64,000 nucleotides of DNA, from the NCBI GenBank assembly GCA_019239425.1, contig JAFAZX010000045.1, positions 1 through 64,000 on the forward strand. The letters are read 5' to 3'. Source of the stretch: Acidobacteriota bacterium (GTDB lineage Bacteria > Acidobacteriota > Blastocatellia > Pyrinomonadales > Pyrinomonadaceae). Of the stretch, positions 38,064 through 47,182 are shown piece after piece. A model generated the notes under the pieces. The model worked only from the letters and a program-made list of their open reading frames with translations. It did not search any database and had not been told where the DNA came from. Numbering within the stretch: position 1 is the first letter of the stretch; each line of letters starts with the position of its first letter. A program made the position numbers and the translations under genes.

Positions 38064-38091
38064 TACACCGGCGGCGTATCCGGCCGGTGTA
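38064..38091 (-). terminator. Stable hairpin just downstream of the distal GEMM-like aptamer
   Basis: Perfect nine-base stem TACACCGGC / GCCGGTGTA with a ten-base loop, starting about 13 nt after the distal aptamer on the minus strand. No U-run follows (only TTG), so if it is a terminator or anti-terminator element it is not a canonical intrinsic terminator. It is the best candidate expression platform of the distal aptamer. Confidence 0.45.
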
Positions 38092-38103
38092 AAGCAGTCT
38101 CCG

Positions 38104-38229
38104 ATCGCCTTCGGCAGCCAGACAATCTCTCGAAGAGTCCGACCGTCAGAAGTTCCTTCGGGCGCCCCTCGTAGATTCACGGCTTTGTGCCCCTGCCTCA
38201 CAGCAGGTTTACCTTTTCGCTGCAATCGC
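38104..38229 (-). promoter_or_regulatory. Cyclic-di-GMP-I (GEMM-I)-like riboswitch, distal copy
   Basis: On the minus strand: GCGATTGCAGCGAAAAGGTAAACC, then CCTGCT-GTGA-GGCAGG (38192-38207) with a GNRA loop, then GGCACAAAGCC (ACAAAGCC at 38181-38188), receptor-like GTGAATCT, a longer P3 region, and ATTGTCTGGCTGCCGAAGG. GGTAAACC followed by a GNRA hairpin and the AAAGCC string is the GEMM-I signature. P1 closes by GCAGC with GCTGC. It lies 50 nt after the stop of the glycosyltransferase gene and about 370 nt before the beta-helix start codon. Confidence 0.78.
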
Positions 38230-38279
38230 TTCGCTTTTGAAAGAGCGTGACTGCTTCGTCGTCAGCAGTCAGACAAAGT

Positions 38280-39611
38280 TTAAGAGTTCAAAACCATGTT
38301 GTCAACCGTTTCGTTTTGCCCGACGATTTCCCCAATAATTTCAACGAACTCCGCCGCCACCGCGTCGGCTTCATACCTCCGGCGCACCTCCGGCGCCCCC
38401 CAGACACGCCCCCCTTCCGCCCTCTCTGCGCGTACGTGTCCCAGAAAACTCTCCAGGGCCGACCTGGCCGCGCCTGTGTCGGAGGGGTGTGCGACGTGGC
38501 CGCCGAGACGACCGATGAGGTCGGCGGCGGCGCCGGGCGGGGTGAGCCCGAGGATCGGGCGGCCCGCGCCGAGGTAGTCGATGAGCTTCGAGGGCAGGAA
38601 GACGCTGACCTCGGCCGGCGCGTCGATGACGAGCAGGCCGTCGGCGGCGGCCATCAGGAGCAAACTCTCACGGTACGAGACGGCGGGGCGGAGGTTGAAA
38701 AGGCCCTCGGGCAGTTGGTCGCCTCCGGCGCGGCTGACGAGTTCCGGGTCGTGCCGGCCGATGACCTCGAACCTGACGCCGTCGAGAGCGCGCGCGTTCT
38801 CGGCCAGCACGGCGGAGAGTGCGCGCACGAGCGGCTCCGGCGAGCGCGTGCCGTAAAAGTTGCCGACGTAGCGGATGACGATTTCGTCCCCGGCACGGTC
38901 GTCGGGCGCGGCGCCGTAGAGGCTCGGGTCGAAACATTGCGGCAGGACGCGCGCCCTCTGCCGCAACGCTTCCGGATACTTGGCGAAGACCATCTCGACC
39001 GTCTCGCGCGAGGTGAAGACGGTGCGGTCGGCCGCCTCGACGACGGCGCGTTCGAGCGCGAGGTTGAGGCCGCGCGTCCTCCGGTCGTAGTTGCTGAAGG
39101 GGTTGTCAACCCAGGGGTCGCTGAAATGCGCGACCCAGGGGAGGCCGTAGTGGCGTTTCAGTTCGAGCCCGACGAGGTGATCTGTGAAGGGCTGCGCGAA
39201 GGTGACGAGCGCGTCGGGGCGGAACCGGCTCGACGAGAGGTAGTCGCGCACGGCGCTCGCGGCCAGAGGACGCCACGCGGTGTACTTGTCGGGCGCCACG
39301 TTCATGCGCCGCCAGAGCGGTCGGGAGAGATGGTAAGCGACGCGTTTGGCGAGCCGCCTTGAGGACGACTCCTCGAAAGGAACGCGGAGGCAGGCTTCGA
39401 GCAGCTCGTCGGCCTCGGGCTCGATGGTCGGGTCTCGGGGCGCGCCGTGTTCGTCGGCGCAGACGAGCACGGTCGGGGCGCGCGCGTACTTGAGCAGGCG
39501 CGCGACCTGCATCGAGCGCGGGTAGGCCAGCGGCGGGTAGGCGAAGGAGACGGCGAGAAGTTTCGGCGCGGGGCCGCCGCCGCGGGCGGTCGGCGCGCGT
39601 TCGGTCGTCAT
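38280..39611 (-). CDS. Glycosyltransferase, GT4-like (GT-B fold)
   Basis: 443 residues from the ATG at 39611. The N-domain opens KLLAVSFAYPPLAYPRSMQV, typical of family-4-like transferases that start SYPPxxGGGS; middle LPWVAHFSDPWVDNPFSNY; C-domain begins IVIRYVGNFYGTRSPEPLVR and contains ADGLLVIDAPAEVSVFLPSK and KLIDYLGAGRPILGLTPPG, the nucleotide-sugar site. Substrate unknown. First gene of the leftward exopolysaccharide run, divergent from the asparagine-synthase-like gene. In-frame sequence upstream to 39779 has no family similarity. Confidence 0.88.
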   Translation of the reverse strand: MTTERAPTARGGGPAPKLLAVSFAYPPLAYPRSMQVARLLKYARAPTVLVCADEHGAPRDPTIEPEADELLEACLRVPFEESSSRRLAKRVAYHLSRPLWRRMNVAPDKYTAWRPLAASAVRDYLSSSRFRPDALVTFAQPFTDHLVGLELKRHYGLPWVAHFSDPWVDNPFSNYDRRTRGLNLALERAVVEAADRTVFTSRETVEMVFAKYPEALRQRARVLPQCFDPSLYGAAPDDRAGDEIVIRYVGNFYGTRSPEPLVRALSAVLAENARALDGVRFEVIGRHDPELVSRAGGDQLPEGLFNLRPAVSYRESLLLMAAADGLLVIDAPAEVSVFLPSKLIDYLGAGRPILGLTPPGAAADLIGRLGGHVAHPSDTGAARSALESFLGHVRAERAEGGRVWGAPEVRRRYEADAVAAEFVEIIGEIVGQNETVDNMVLNS

Positions 39612-39814
39612 GCTTGCAGAAGAGCCTATCGGCCGCGCGGCTGTCAAGGGGGCCGAGGGGAATTGGCGTCGGCGAAATGGCCTCTCCGAACAGCCGGCCG
39701 CAGACACGAAAAGGTTTGCGCAGACCTCGGCCCCCGTGTGGTATGGTAAATATGAGGCCGCTGCGGCCTCGCGCTTCACGACACAGAGGGGTCTCTCCGA
39801 AGGGGTTTCATTAA

Positions 39815-41731
39815 ATGTGCGGAATTGTCGGCGTGGCGGGTGACTTCACGCGCGAGGAGTGCCTGGAGATCGTCCGCAAGATGAACGACCGGATCGCCCA
39901 CCGCGGGCCGGACGACGAAGGGGTCTGGGCGGAGGACGGCTTCGGCTTCGGCATGCGCCGCCTCTCGATCATCGACCTCGCCGGCGGCCACCAGCCGATG
40001 TGGGACGAGAGCGCCGGCCTCGGGGTCGTCTTCAACGGGGAGGTCTACAACTACCGCGAGCTGCGCCGGCGCATGGAGTCCGACGGCGTCGGCCCCTGGG
40101 CGACGATGAGCGACACGGAGGTCGTCCTGCGCGGACTCGCGCACGCGGGCGAGGCGGCCATCCAGAGTTGGAACGGGATGTTCGGCGTCGCCGCGTGGGA
40201 CGCGCGGCGCAAGTCTCTGACGCTCATCCGCGACCGCATGGGCGTCAAGCCGCTCTACTACTTCTACGACGGCCGCACTCTCCTCTTCGCCTCCGAGGTC
40301 AAGGCGCTCTTGGCCTCGGGCCTCGTCCCGCGCCGCGTGAACCGGCAGGCCGCGTGGGACTACCTGACCTTCCGCTACGTGCCCGGCTCCGAGTCGATCT
40401 GGGAGGGTGTGCGCAAGCTTCAGCCCGGCCACCTCCTCCGCTTCCCGCAGGGCGGCCCGCCCGAAGAGGTCTGCTACTGGCAGACGGACGTCGTCGCCTC
40501 TCCTCAGGAAGAGGGGCGCAGCGAAGAGGAGGCCGAGCGCGAGTTCACCTCCCTGCTCCTCGACGCCGTCGAGCTGCGGCTCGTCGCGTCGGACGTGCCC
40601 GTCGGCGTCTTCCTGAGCGGCGGACTCGATTCGAGCGCCATCGCCGCCGCGGCGGTCGAGCTGGGCCACAAAGACTTTCACACCTTCACGGTCGGCTTCG
40701 AGGAGGGCGGCGAGTTCTCCGAGCTGCGCTTCGCGCGGCAGATGGCCGACCACGTCGGCGCGCGCTTCCACGAGGTCGTCGTCGACCAGCGGCAGTTCCT
40801 CGAAATGCTGCCCGAGGTCGTCGTCGGCGCCGACGAGCCTCTGGCCGACCTCACGCTTGTCCCGCTCCTCGCCGTCTCGCGCCTCGCGCGCGAGCACGTC
40901 AAGGTCGTCCTCTCCGGCGAGGGCAGCGATGAGGTTCTCGCGGGCTACAACCTCGACGAGTCCGAGCGGATGTGGGCCGGCGTCCGCCGCCTGCAACGCA
41001 TCCCCCGCCCCGTCCTGACGACGGGCGCGGCCCTCTCGCGTCTCGCCCTGCCCGAGCGATTTCAGCGGCGCGCCGAGCGCCTCTCGACCGTCCCGCTCGC
41101 CGAGTGGAACCTGGCCTCGCGGCCTCACATCACGCGCTACTTCGGCCAGCCCGACAAGGAGTCTCTGTGGCCCGGCGTCGCGCTCGAAGACTCCGAGCGC
41201 ATCCTCGACGCGCAGTACCGCGCGGCGCGCTCGGCCGACCCGCTGCAACAGCTCCTCTCCGTCTACCAGAAGTCGTGGCTCGTCGAAGACCTCCTGATGA
41301 AGGCCGACAAGATGAGCATGGCCGCCTCGCTCGAAGCGCGCACGCCGTTCCTCGACTACCGCCTCGTCGAGTGGGCGAACCGCCAGCCGAACCGCGTCAA
41401 GGTCAGGCAGACGGGGCTGCGCAAATACCGCACGAAGGAGGTGCTCCGGCGCTTCTGCGCGAAACGCGTCCCCGCCGAAATCCTCACGCGCCCCAAGCAG
41501 GGCTTCCCCGTCCCCGCCTACCGCTGGCTGAGGAACGGACTCCAGGGTTGGGCGCAGGACACCCTGCTCGGCCCTTCGAGCCGCACGCGTGAGGTCTTCG
41601 ACGAAGGGCAGGTGCGCCGGCTGCTCGCAGACTCGCGCGAGGGTTTGGGCGACACGCCGCACCGCGTCTGGATTCTCCTCGTCCTTGAGCTCTGGCTCCG
41701 CGCGTGGGACGCGCGGCTCGCGTCGGAGTGA
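39815..41731 (+). CDS. asnB: Asparagine-synthase-type amidotransferase, copy 1
   Basis: 638 residues. N-terminal glutaminase domain with the catalytic Cys2 exposed after Met removal (MCGIVGVAGDF), RIAHRGPDDEGVW, RLSIIDLAGGHQPM and VFNGEVYNYRELR. C-terminal ATP-pyrophosphatase domain with the P-loop FLSGGLDSSAIAA and VLSGEGSDEVLAGY. In exopolysaccharide loci such enzymes probably amidate a uronic acid or other carboxyl group rather than making asparagine (inference). AAGGGG lies about 11 bases upstream. It heads a seven-gene plus-strand operon. Confidence 0.92.
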   Translation: MCGIVGVAGDFTREECLEIVRKMNDRIAHRGPDDEGVWAEDGFGFGMRRLSIIDLAGGHQPMWDESAGLGVVFNGEVYNYRELRRRMESDGVGPWATMSDTEVVLRGLAHAGEAAIQSWNGMFGVAAWDARRKSLTLIRDRMGVKPLYYFYDGRTLLFASEVKALLASGLVPRRVNRQAAWDYLTFRYVPGSESIWEGVRKLQPGHLLRFPQGGPPEEVCYWQTDVVASPQEEGRSEEEAEREFTSLLLDAVELRLVASDVPVGVFLSGGLDSSAIAAAAVELGHKDFHTFTVGFEEGGEFSELRFARQMADHVGARFHEVVVDQRQFLEMLPEVVVGADEPLADLTLVPLLAVSRLAREHVKVVLSGEGSDEVLAGYNLDESERMWAGVRRLQRIPRPVLTTGAALSRLALPERFQRRAERLSTVPLAEWNLASRPHITRYFGQPDKESLWPGVALEDSERILDAQYRAARSADPLQQLLSVYQKSWLVEDLLMKADKMSMAASLEARTPFLDYRLVEWANRQPNRVKVRQTGLRKYRTKEVLRRFCAKRVPAEILTRPKQGFPVPAYRWLRNGLQGWAQDTLLGPSSRTREVFDEGQVRRLLADSREGLGDTPHRVWILLVLELWLRAWDARLASE

Positions 41732-41775
41732 GTGAGTTGAGAAGCGTGCCGAGTTCGTTTGAGGAGAGAGGTGTG

Positions 41776-43419
41776 ATGAGTTCGTCCGCGCGGCGGCGCT
41801 TGCGCGGCGCGGCCGTCCTTCTACTTCTGGCGCTCGCCGCCGCTCCGCCGCTCGCGCTCAACGCGGCCTGCGGGGCTAAGGGCGAGCAGCGCCCGCGTCG
41901 GGCGGAAGGCACGGCGTCGGGCTCGACCATCACGGTCGCGGCCGGCGAAGACCTTCAGAAGGCGATTGAACGCGCGCGCCCGGGCGACACCATCAACGTC
42001 GAGGCGGGGGCCTCCTTCGAAGGCCCCTTCACGCTCACCGACAAGGGGGCCGGCGAGCAGTACATCACGATTCAGTCGTCCGCGGCGACGCGCCTCGCCG
42101 CGGGCGCGCGCGTCGGCCCGGCGCAGTCGGCGCTGATGCCGAAGCTCCTGACCGCGGGTCGCGGCGAGCCCGCGCTGCGCACCGCCCCCGGCGCGCACCA
42201 CTGGCGGCTCGTCGGCCTCGAGATCGCGCAGCGCGACGCGGCCGCGCAGCTCTACGACCTCGTCAAGCTCGGCGACGGCTCCGCCGCGCAGAGCAAGTTG
42301 AGCGACGTCCCGCACCACTTCGTCATCGAGCGCTGTTACATCCACGCGGCCCCAGACGGCCAGCTCAAGCGCGGCGTGGCGCTCAACAGCGCCGCCACCG
42401 AAATACTCGATAGCTACATCTCAGGCTTCAAGGTTAAGGGACAGGACGCCTCCGCCATCGGCGGCTGGAACGGCCCCGGCCCGTACCGCATCGTTAACAA
42501 TCACATCGAGTCGGCAGGCGTCACCGTCCACTTCGGCGGCGCGGCCGGCGGCCTGAACGTCGTCCCCTCCGACATCGAGTTCACGCGCAACACCGTCACG
42601 CGCCCGCCCGAGTGGCGCGGCGTCTACACGGTGAAGAACCTCTTCGAGCTGAAGAACGCACGCCGCGTCACAGTCTCCGGCAACCTCTTCGAGCACAACT
42701 GGGTCGACGCGCAGGCCGGCTACGCCATCCTCTTCACCCCACGCCCCAACGACTCCAACGACGCGGCGTTGGTCGAAGACGTCTCGTTCACGAACAACGT
42801 CGTGCGCGGCACCGCCGCCGGCGTCAACGTCATCGGCTCCGACCCCCTCTACGAACGCGCCCCTTCGGAAGTCCGCGGCCGCCGCATCCAGATTCGGAAC
42901 AACCTCTTCGCCGACGTCGGCGGCCAGTGGGGCGGCGACGGCGTCTTCATCAAACTGGGCGAGGGGGCGGAGTCCGTCACCGTGGATCACAACACCGTCC
43001 TGAACACGGGCAACATCACGAAGGCGTCGGGGGCGCCGCTCCGTTCCTTCTCCTTCACGAACAACGTGGTCGCGCACAACGACTACGGCGTCCACGGCGA
43101 CGACGCGGCCGTCGGCCTCGGCGCCATCAATCGCTACTTCCCCGGCTCCACCTGGTCGCGCAACGCCATCGTCGGGGCACAGCCGCCGACGGGGCCGTTC
43201 GCCGACCCCGAGTCGCGCTACCCGCCCGGCAACTTCTTCCCGCGCCGCTGGGACGACGTGAAGATGGTCGACCGCGCGGGCGGCGACTACCGCCTCGCGC
43301 CCGACAGTCCCTTCCGCCACCGCGCCGCCGACGGCAAAGACGTGGGCTGCGACTTCGACGAGCTGCTGGAGAAGACCGGCGCGCCCTCGCTCCAGGCTCT
43401 CCTGCGCACCGCGAACTGA
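41776..43419 (+). CDS. Secreted right-handed beta-helix protein (paralog of 34982-37732)
   Basis: 547 residues from the ATG at 41776, with GAGGAGAGAGG in front. Signal peptide GAAVLLLLALAAAPPLALNA. The rest is a parallel beta-helix, closely matching the other paralog: LQKAIERARPGDTINVEAGA, YITIQSSAATRLAAGARVGP, SAIGGWNGPGPYRIVNNHIE, FELKNARRVTVSGNLFEHNW, VDAQAGYAILFTPRPNDSND. No linker or DUF4214 domain. Likely periplasmic or secreted, acting on polysaccharide as a lyase or epimerase; catalytic residues cannot be assigned. Confidence 0.88.
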   Translation: MSSSARRRLRGAAVLLLLALAAAPPLALNAACGAKGEQRPRRAEGTASGSTITVAAGEDLQKAIERARPGDTINVEAGASFEGPFTLTDKGAGEQYITIQSSAATRLAAGARVGPAQSALMPKLLTAGRGEPALRTAPGAHHWRLVGLEIAQRDAAAQLYDLVKLGDGSAAQSKLSDVPHHFVIERCYIHAAPDGQLKRGVALNSAATEILDSYISGFKVKGQDASAIGGWNGPGPYRIVNNHIESAGVTVHFGGAAGGLNVVPSDIEFTRNTVTRPPEWRGVYTVKNLFELKNARRVTVSGNLFEHNWVDAQAGYAILFTPRPNDSNDAALVEDVSFTNNVVRGTAAGVNVIGSDPLYERAPSEVRGRRIQIRNNLFADVGGQWGGDGVFIKLGEGAESVTVDHNTVLNTGNITKASGAPLRSFSFTNNVVAHNDYGVHGDDAAVGLGAINRYFPGSTWSRNAIVGAQPPTGPFADPESRYPPGNFFPRRWDDVKMVDRAGGDYRLAPDSPFRHRAADGKDVGCDFDELLEKTGAPSLQALLRTAN

Positions 43420-43463
43420 CGCGGCCTGCGCCGTCACATTCCCGAAGGGTCAACGAAGAGAAG

Positions 43464-45635
43464 ATGAAACAAGTCCTCCGCAAGGGTCTGAAAGAGATCG
43501 TCGTCGGCGAAGTGCCCGACCCGGTCGCCGCCCCGCACCACGTCCTCGTCCGCCCGTTCTACTCGCTCATCAGCAGCGGCACCGAGACGGCCGACATCCA
43601 CACGCAGAGCCTCGCCTCCGAGGTCGCCGAGAACCCCTCGCACCTCCGCACGGTCTGGGAGGTGATGAAGCAGCAGGGCCCCGTGCGGACGATCAGCGAG
43701 GTGCACGCCAAGTTGTTCAAACAGTACGCCGCCCTCGGCTACTCGGGCGCGGGCGTCGTCGTCGCCAGACACCCGACCGTCACAGACCTCGAAGTCGGAG
43801 ACCGCGTGGCCTACGGCGGCGAGGGCACGGGCCACGGCGAGACGATTCTCGCCGGCCGCAACCTCGTCGTCCGCGTCCCCGGCGAGGTGCCCTTCGAGCA
43901 GGCCTGCTTCACCACGCTCGGCAGCATCGCGCTCCACTCGGTGCGCGTCGCCGAATTAGAACTCGGCGACACGGTCGTCGTCCTCGGCCTCGGGCTGGTC
44001 GGCCAGCTCGTCGCGCAACTGGCAAGGCTCCACGGCGCGCACGTCATCGCCGTCGACCTCAACGCCAAGCGCGTCGAGCTCGCGCGCCAGCTCGGCGCCG
44101 ACCACGCGCTCGTCGGCGGCGCGTCGACGGTTCAGGAAGTCTCGGCCCTGACTGCGGGTCGCGGCGCCGACTGCGTCATCGTCGCCGCCGCCTCGAAGTC
44201 TTCGGCGCCCGCGCAGCAGGCCGTCAAGCTCTGCCGCGACCGCGGCCGCGTCGTCGTCGTCGGCGCCGTCCCGCTCGACCTCGACCGCAACGAGATGTAC
44301 GCGAAGGAGCTGAAGCTCTCGCTCTCGCGCGCCTACGGCCCCGGCAGCTACGACGCCGCTTACGAGAAGGGCGGGCAGGACTACCCTCTGCCTTACGTGC
44401 GCTGGACGGAGAACCGCAACATGGAAGAGTTCCTCCGCCAGGTCGCGCTGGGCCGCGTGCGCCTCGCGGAACTGGTCACGCACACCTTCCCGCTCGAAGA
44501 GGCGGCCGCGGCCTACCAGACGATCATGAATCCGGAGGCGGCGAGCCTCGCCGTCCTCCTGCGCTACCCAGACCCTCTGCCGGCCGGCGAGAACGGCTTC
44601 GCGCCGAAGCGGAGAATCGAGACGCCGGGACTCGCGTCGAAAGCGGACGGACTCGGCGTCGCGCTCGTCGGCGCCGGCAACTTCTCGCGCTGGGTGCACC
44701 TGCCGAATCTCAAACGTCTGGCGGGCGTGCGCCTCCAGGCCGTCCACTCTTCGAGCGGCGCGCGCGGCAAGAGCTACGCCGAGCGCTTCGGCGCGCGCTA
44801 CGCCTCCTCCGATTATGAGGAGGTGCTCAAAGACCGGGAGGTCGACGTCGTCATCATCGCCAGCCGCCACGAGCACCACTTCCGGCAGGCGCTCGCCGCC
44901 TTACGCGCGGGCAAGCACGTCTTCGTCGAGAAGCCGATGGCCGTCACCGAGGACGAGTGCCGCCAGCTCTATCACGCGGCGCTCGAGACAGGGCGGCAGC
45001 TCACGGTCGGCTTCAACCGCCGCTTCGCCCCGCTCTACGCCGAGCAGAAGCGGGCGCTCGCGCGCAGGGTCGGCCCGGCCGTCGCCAACTGCCGCATGAA
45101 CTCGCCCGGCCTCGTCGGCTCGTTCTGGGCCGCCGACATGGCCTACGGCGGCGCCATCGTCGGCGAGGGCTGCCACTTCACGGACTTGCTCTACTGGCTC
45201 CTCGGCTCCGAGATGGTCAGCGTCTCGGCCCAATGCCTCCCCGTCGGCGATAAGGAACCCATTGGCGAGAACAACATGGCCGCCTCCTTCAAGTTCGCTG
45301 ACGGCTCGATTGCCAACCTGACCTACTGCACCGTCGGCAGCAAGACCTCGGGCGGCGAGCGCGTCGAAGTCTTCGCGGGCGGCGTCGGCGTCGCCGTCGA
45401 AGACTTCAAGCGCCTCACTTTGCAGACGGGCGCGCTCAGCACGCGCAAGCTCTGGCGGCCCGAGAAGGGGCACGCCGCGCAGCTCGAACGTTTCTTCGCG
45501 GGCATCCAACAGGGCACGCCGCCCGAAGTCTCGGCGCGCGACGGCGCGCGCGCGACTTTGGCCTGCCTAAAGATGATCGAGTCGGCGCGCACGGGGGCGC
45601 CGGCCGAGATCGACGTGGACGCCCTGCTCATCTGA
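43464..45635 (+). CDS. Bi-domain oxidoreductase: zinc-type dehydrogenase fused to Gfo/Idh/MocA
   Basis: 723 residues. N-terminal half is medium-chain alcohol dehydrogenase-like (YSLISSGTETADI, ALGYSGAGVVVA, GDRVAYGGEGTGH, then the Rossmann VVVLGLGLVGQLVAQLARL). C-terminal half from about residue 385 is a Gfo/Idh/MocA enzyme: GVALVGAGNFSRWVHLPNL, DVVIIASRHEHHFRQALAA, GKHVFVEKPMAVTEDECRQL with the catalytic EKP. The classical catalytic zinc Cys/His of the first domain is not obvious. This fusion is a regular companion of exopolysaccharide loci and presumably oxidises a nucleotide sugar; substrate unknown. Confidence 0.92.
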   Translation: MKQVLRKGLKEIVVGEVPDPVAAPHHVLVRPFYSLISSGTETADIHTQSLASEVAENPSHLRTVWEVMKQQGPVRTISEVHAKLFKQYAALGYSGAGVVVARHPTVTDLEVGDRVAYGGEGTGHGETILAGRNLVVRVPGEVPFEQACFTTLGSIALHSVRVAELELGDTVVVLGLGLVGQLVAQLARLHGAHVIAVDLNAKRVELARQLGADHALVGGASTVQEVSALTAGRGADCVIVAAASKSSAPAQQAVKLCRDRGRVVVVGAVPLDLDRNEMYAKELKLSLSRAYGPGSYDAAYEKGGQDYPLPYVRWTENRNMEEFLRQVALGRVRLAELVTHTFPLEEAAAAYQTIMNPEAASLAVLLRYPDPLPAGENGFAPKRRIETPGLASKADGLGVALVGAGNFSRWVHLPNLKRLAGVRLQAVHSSSGARGKSYAERFGARYASSDYEEVLKDREVDVVIIASRHEHHFRQALAALRAGKHVFVEKPMAVTEDECRQLYHAALETGRQLTVGFNRRFAPLYAEQKRALARRVGPAVANCRMNSPGLVGSFWAADMAYGGAIVGEGCHFTDLLYWLLGSEMVSVSAQCLPVGDKEPIGENNMAASFKFADGSIANLTYCTVGSKTSGGERVEVFAGGVGVAVEDFKRLTLQTGALSTRKLWRPEKGHAAQLERFFAGIQQGTPPEVSARDGARATLACLKMIESARTGAPAEIDVDALLI

Positions 45636-45650
45636 GAGGCTCTCTTTGAC

Positions 45651-46274
45651 ATGAAGCGGCGGGGCGCTTGGCGTTGGGTGAAGTGGGTCGTTGCGGCCCT
45701 CGCCGTCTGGGCGCTCGCCGCGTGGGGCCTGGCGCTCGCGCTTGTGGACGAGGCGGAGTTGGAGCACGCCGACCTCATCGTCGTCCTCGGCGGCTCGGCC
45801 GCGTACAGGGAGCGCGCCGAGCACGCCGCGCGACTCTTCCGGGAGGGGCGCGCGCCGCTCGTCCTGCTGACCTTCGACGGCACGCACGCCGGCTGGTCAC
45901 AGGCCGAGCAGACCAACCCGCCCTTCGTCCGGCTCGCGCGCGAGGAGCTGCTGCGCGGCGGCGTCCCCGAGTCGAGCATCGAGGTGCTGCCCGGTCTGGT
46001 GACGGGCACCTACGACGAGGCGGTCAGCGCCTGCGAGTTCGCCGCCCTGCGCGGCGCGCGGTCGGTCTTGGTCGTGACCTCGGCCTACCACTCGCGGCGC
46101 GCCCTCTGGACGTTCCGGCGCGCGGCCGGCGGCCGCGGCCTCGCGGTCGGCCTGAGCGCCGCGCCCCCGGGCGGGCAGACGCCCTCGGCCGCGCTCTGGT
46201 GGCTGAGCCCCGCCGGCTGGCGGCAGGTCGCGGCCGAGTACCCGAAGCTTGTCTACTACCGCATCGTTCACTGA
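45651..46274 (+). CDS. YdcF-family (DUF218) membrane-anchored protein
   Basis: 207 residues. One N-terminal helix (WVVAALAVWALAAWGLALAL). DUF218 domain: HADLIVVLGGSAAYRERAEH, RGGVPESSIEVLPGLVTGTY with DEA, and RSVLVVTSAYHSRRALWTFR. The family (SanA/ElyC/YdcF) is linked to envelope or undecaprenyl-phosphate metabolism; no reaction is proven for most members. Separated by 15 bases from the fusion oxidoreductase and by 17 from the next gene. Confidence 0.9.
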   Translation: MKRRGAWRWVKWVVAALAVWALAAWGLALALVDEAELEHADLIVVLGGSAAYRERAEHAARLFREGRAPLVLLTFDGTHAGWSQAEQTNPPFVRLAREELLRGGVPESSIEVLPGLVTGTYDEAVSACEFAALRGARSVLVVTSAYHSRRALWTFRRAAGGRGLAVGLSAAPPGGQTPSAALWWLSPAGWRQVAAEYPKLVYYRIVH

Positions 46275-46291
46275 TTCGACGGGAGGAGAGG

Positions 46292-47167
46292 ATGGAGACG
46301 TTAATGGAAGAGTCGCGAACCACGGACGAGGGACGGCACCGCGCGGAGGTTTCGAGCGGCGAGCGGTTCGAGTTCGGGAAGAACTGGGCACAGTTCCTGA
46401 GCCTCCTCGACGAAAGCCGCATCGAGGAGGCCGTCGCCTCGCTCCGCGAGATGCTCGGAGTGGAGAACTTGCGCGGCCGGAGCTTCCTCGACATCGGCTC
46501 GGGCAGCGGCCTCTTCAGCCTCGCCGCCCGCCGCTTGGGCGCGCGCGTCCACTCCTTCGACTACGACCCGCACTCCGTCGCCTGCACGAAGGAGCTGCGC
46601 CGCCGCTTCTTCCGCGAAGACCCCGACTGGACGGTCGAGTCCGGCTCGGCGCTCGACGCCGGTTACCTCCGCGGCCTCGGCCCGTTCGACATCGTCTACT
46701 CGTGGGGCGTGCTCCACCACACGGGGAGCATGTGGGAGGCTCTTGAGAACGCGCGCCTCCCCGTCGCGCCCGGCGGCCGACTCTTCATCGCCATCTACAA
46801 CCACACCGGCACGCAGGTCGGGCGCTGGCAGAAGATCAAGAAGACTTACAACAGCCTGCCGCGCATCCTGCGCCCGCCCTTCGCCGCGCTCGCCATCGCG
46901 CCCGACGAGCTGAAGTCTGCGCTGCGCGCGCTCGTCACGCTCCGGCCCGGCGCGTACGTCCGCAGCTGGACGCGCTACGGCGGCGGCAACCGGGGGATGA
47001 GCCGCTGGCGCGACATCGTCGACTGGGTCGGCGGCTACCCGTACGAGGCGGCGCGCCCCGACGAGATTTTCGAGTTCTACCGCGCGCGCGGCTTCAGGCT
47101 CACGAAGATGAAGATGTCGGGCGGACTCGGCTGCAACGACTACGTCTTCGTCCGCGACGGCGACTGA
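46292..47167 (+). CDS. Class I SAM-dependent methyltransferase
   Basis: 291 residues. Motif I LDIGSGSGLFSLAARRLG (about 71-88), motif II HSFDYDPHSVACTKEL, motif IV FDIVYSWGVLHHTGSMWEAL and post-motif GGRLFIAIYNHTG. Start at ATG 46292 with GGAGG five bases upstream. The C-terminal third (PDEIFEFYRARGFRLTKMKM) is typical of this group, which often acts on lipid-linked or nucleotide sugars. Neighbours suggest methylation of an exopolysaccharide sugar. Confidence 0.9.
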   Translation: METLMEESRTTDEGRHRAEVSSGERFEFGKNWAQFLSLLDESRIEEAVASLREMLGVENLRGRSFLDIGSGSGLFSLAARRLGARVHSFDYDPHSVACTKELRRRFFREDPDWTVESGSALDAGYLRGLGPFDIVYSWGVLHHTGSMWEALENARLPVAPGGRLFIAIYNHTGTQVGRWQKIKKTYNSLPRILRPPFAALAIAPDELKSALRALVTLRPGAYVRSWTRYGGGNRGMSRWRDIVDWVGGYPYEAARPDEIFEFYRARGFRLTKMKMSGGLGCNDYVFVRDGD

Positions 47168-47182
47168 GCGAGGAGCGACAAG

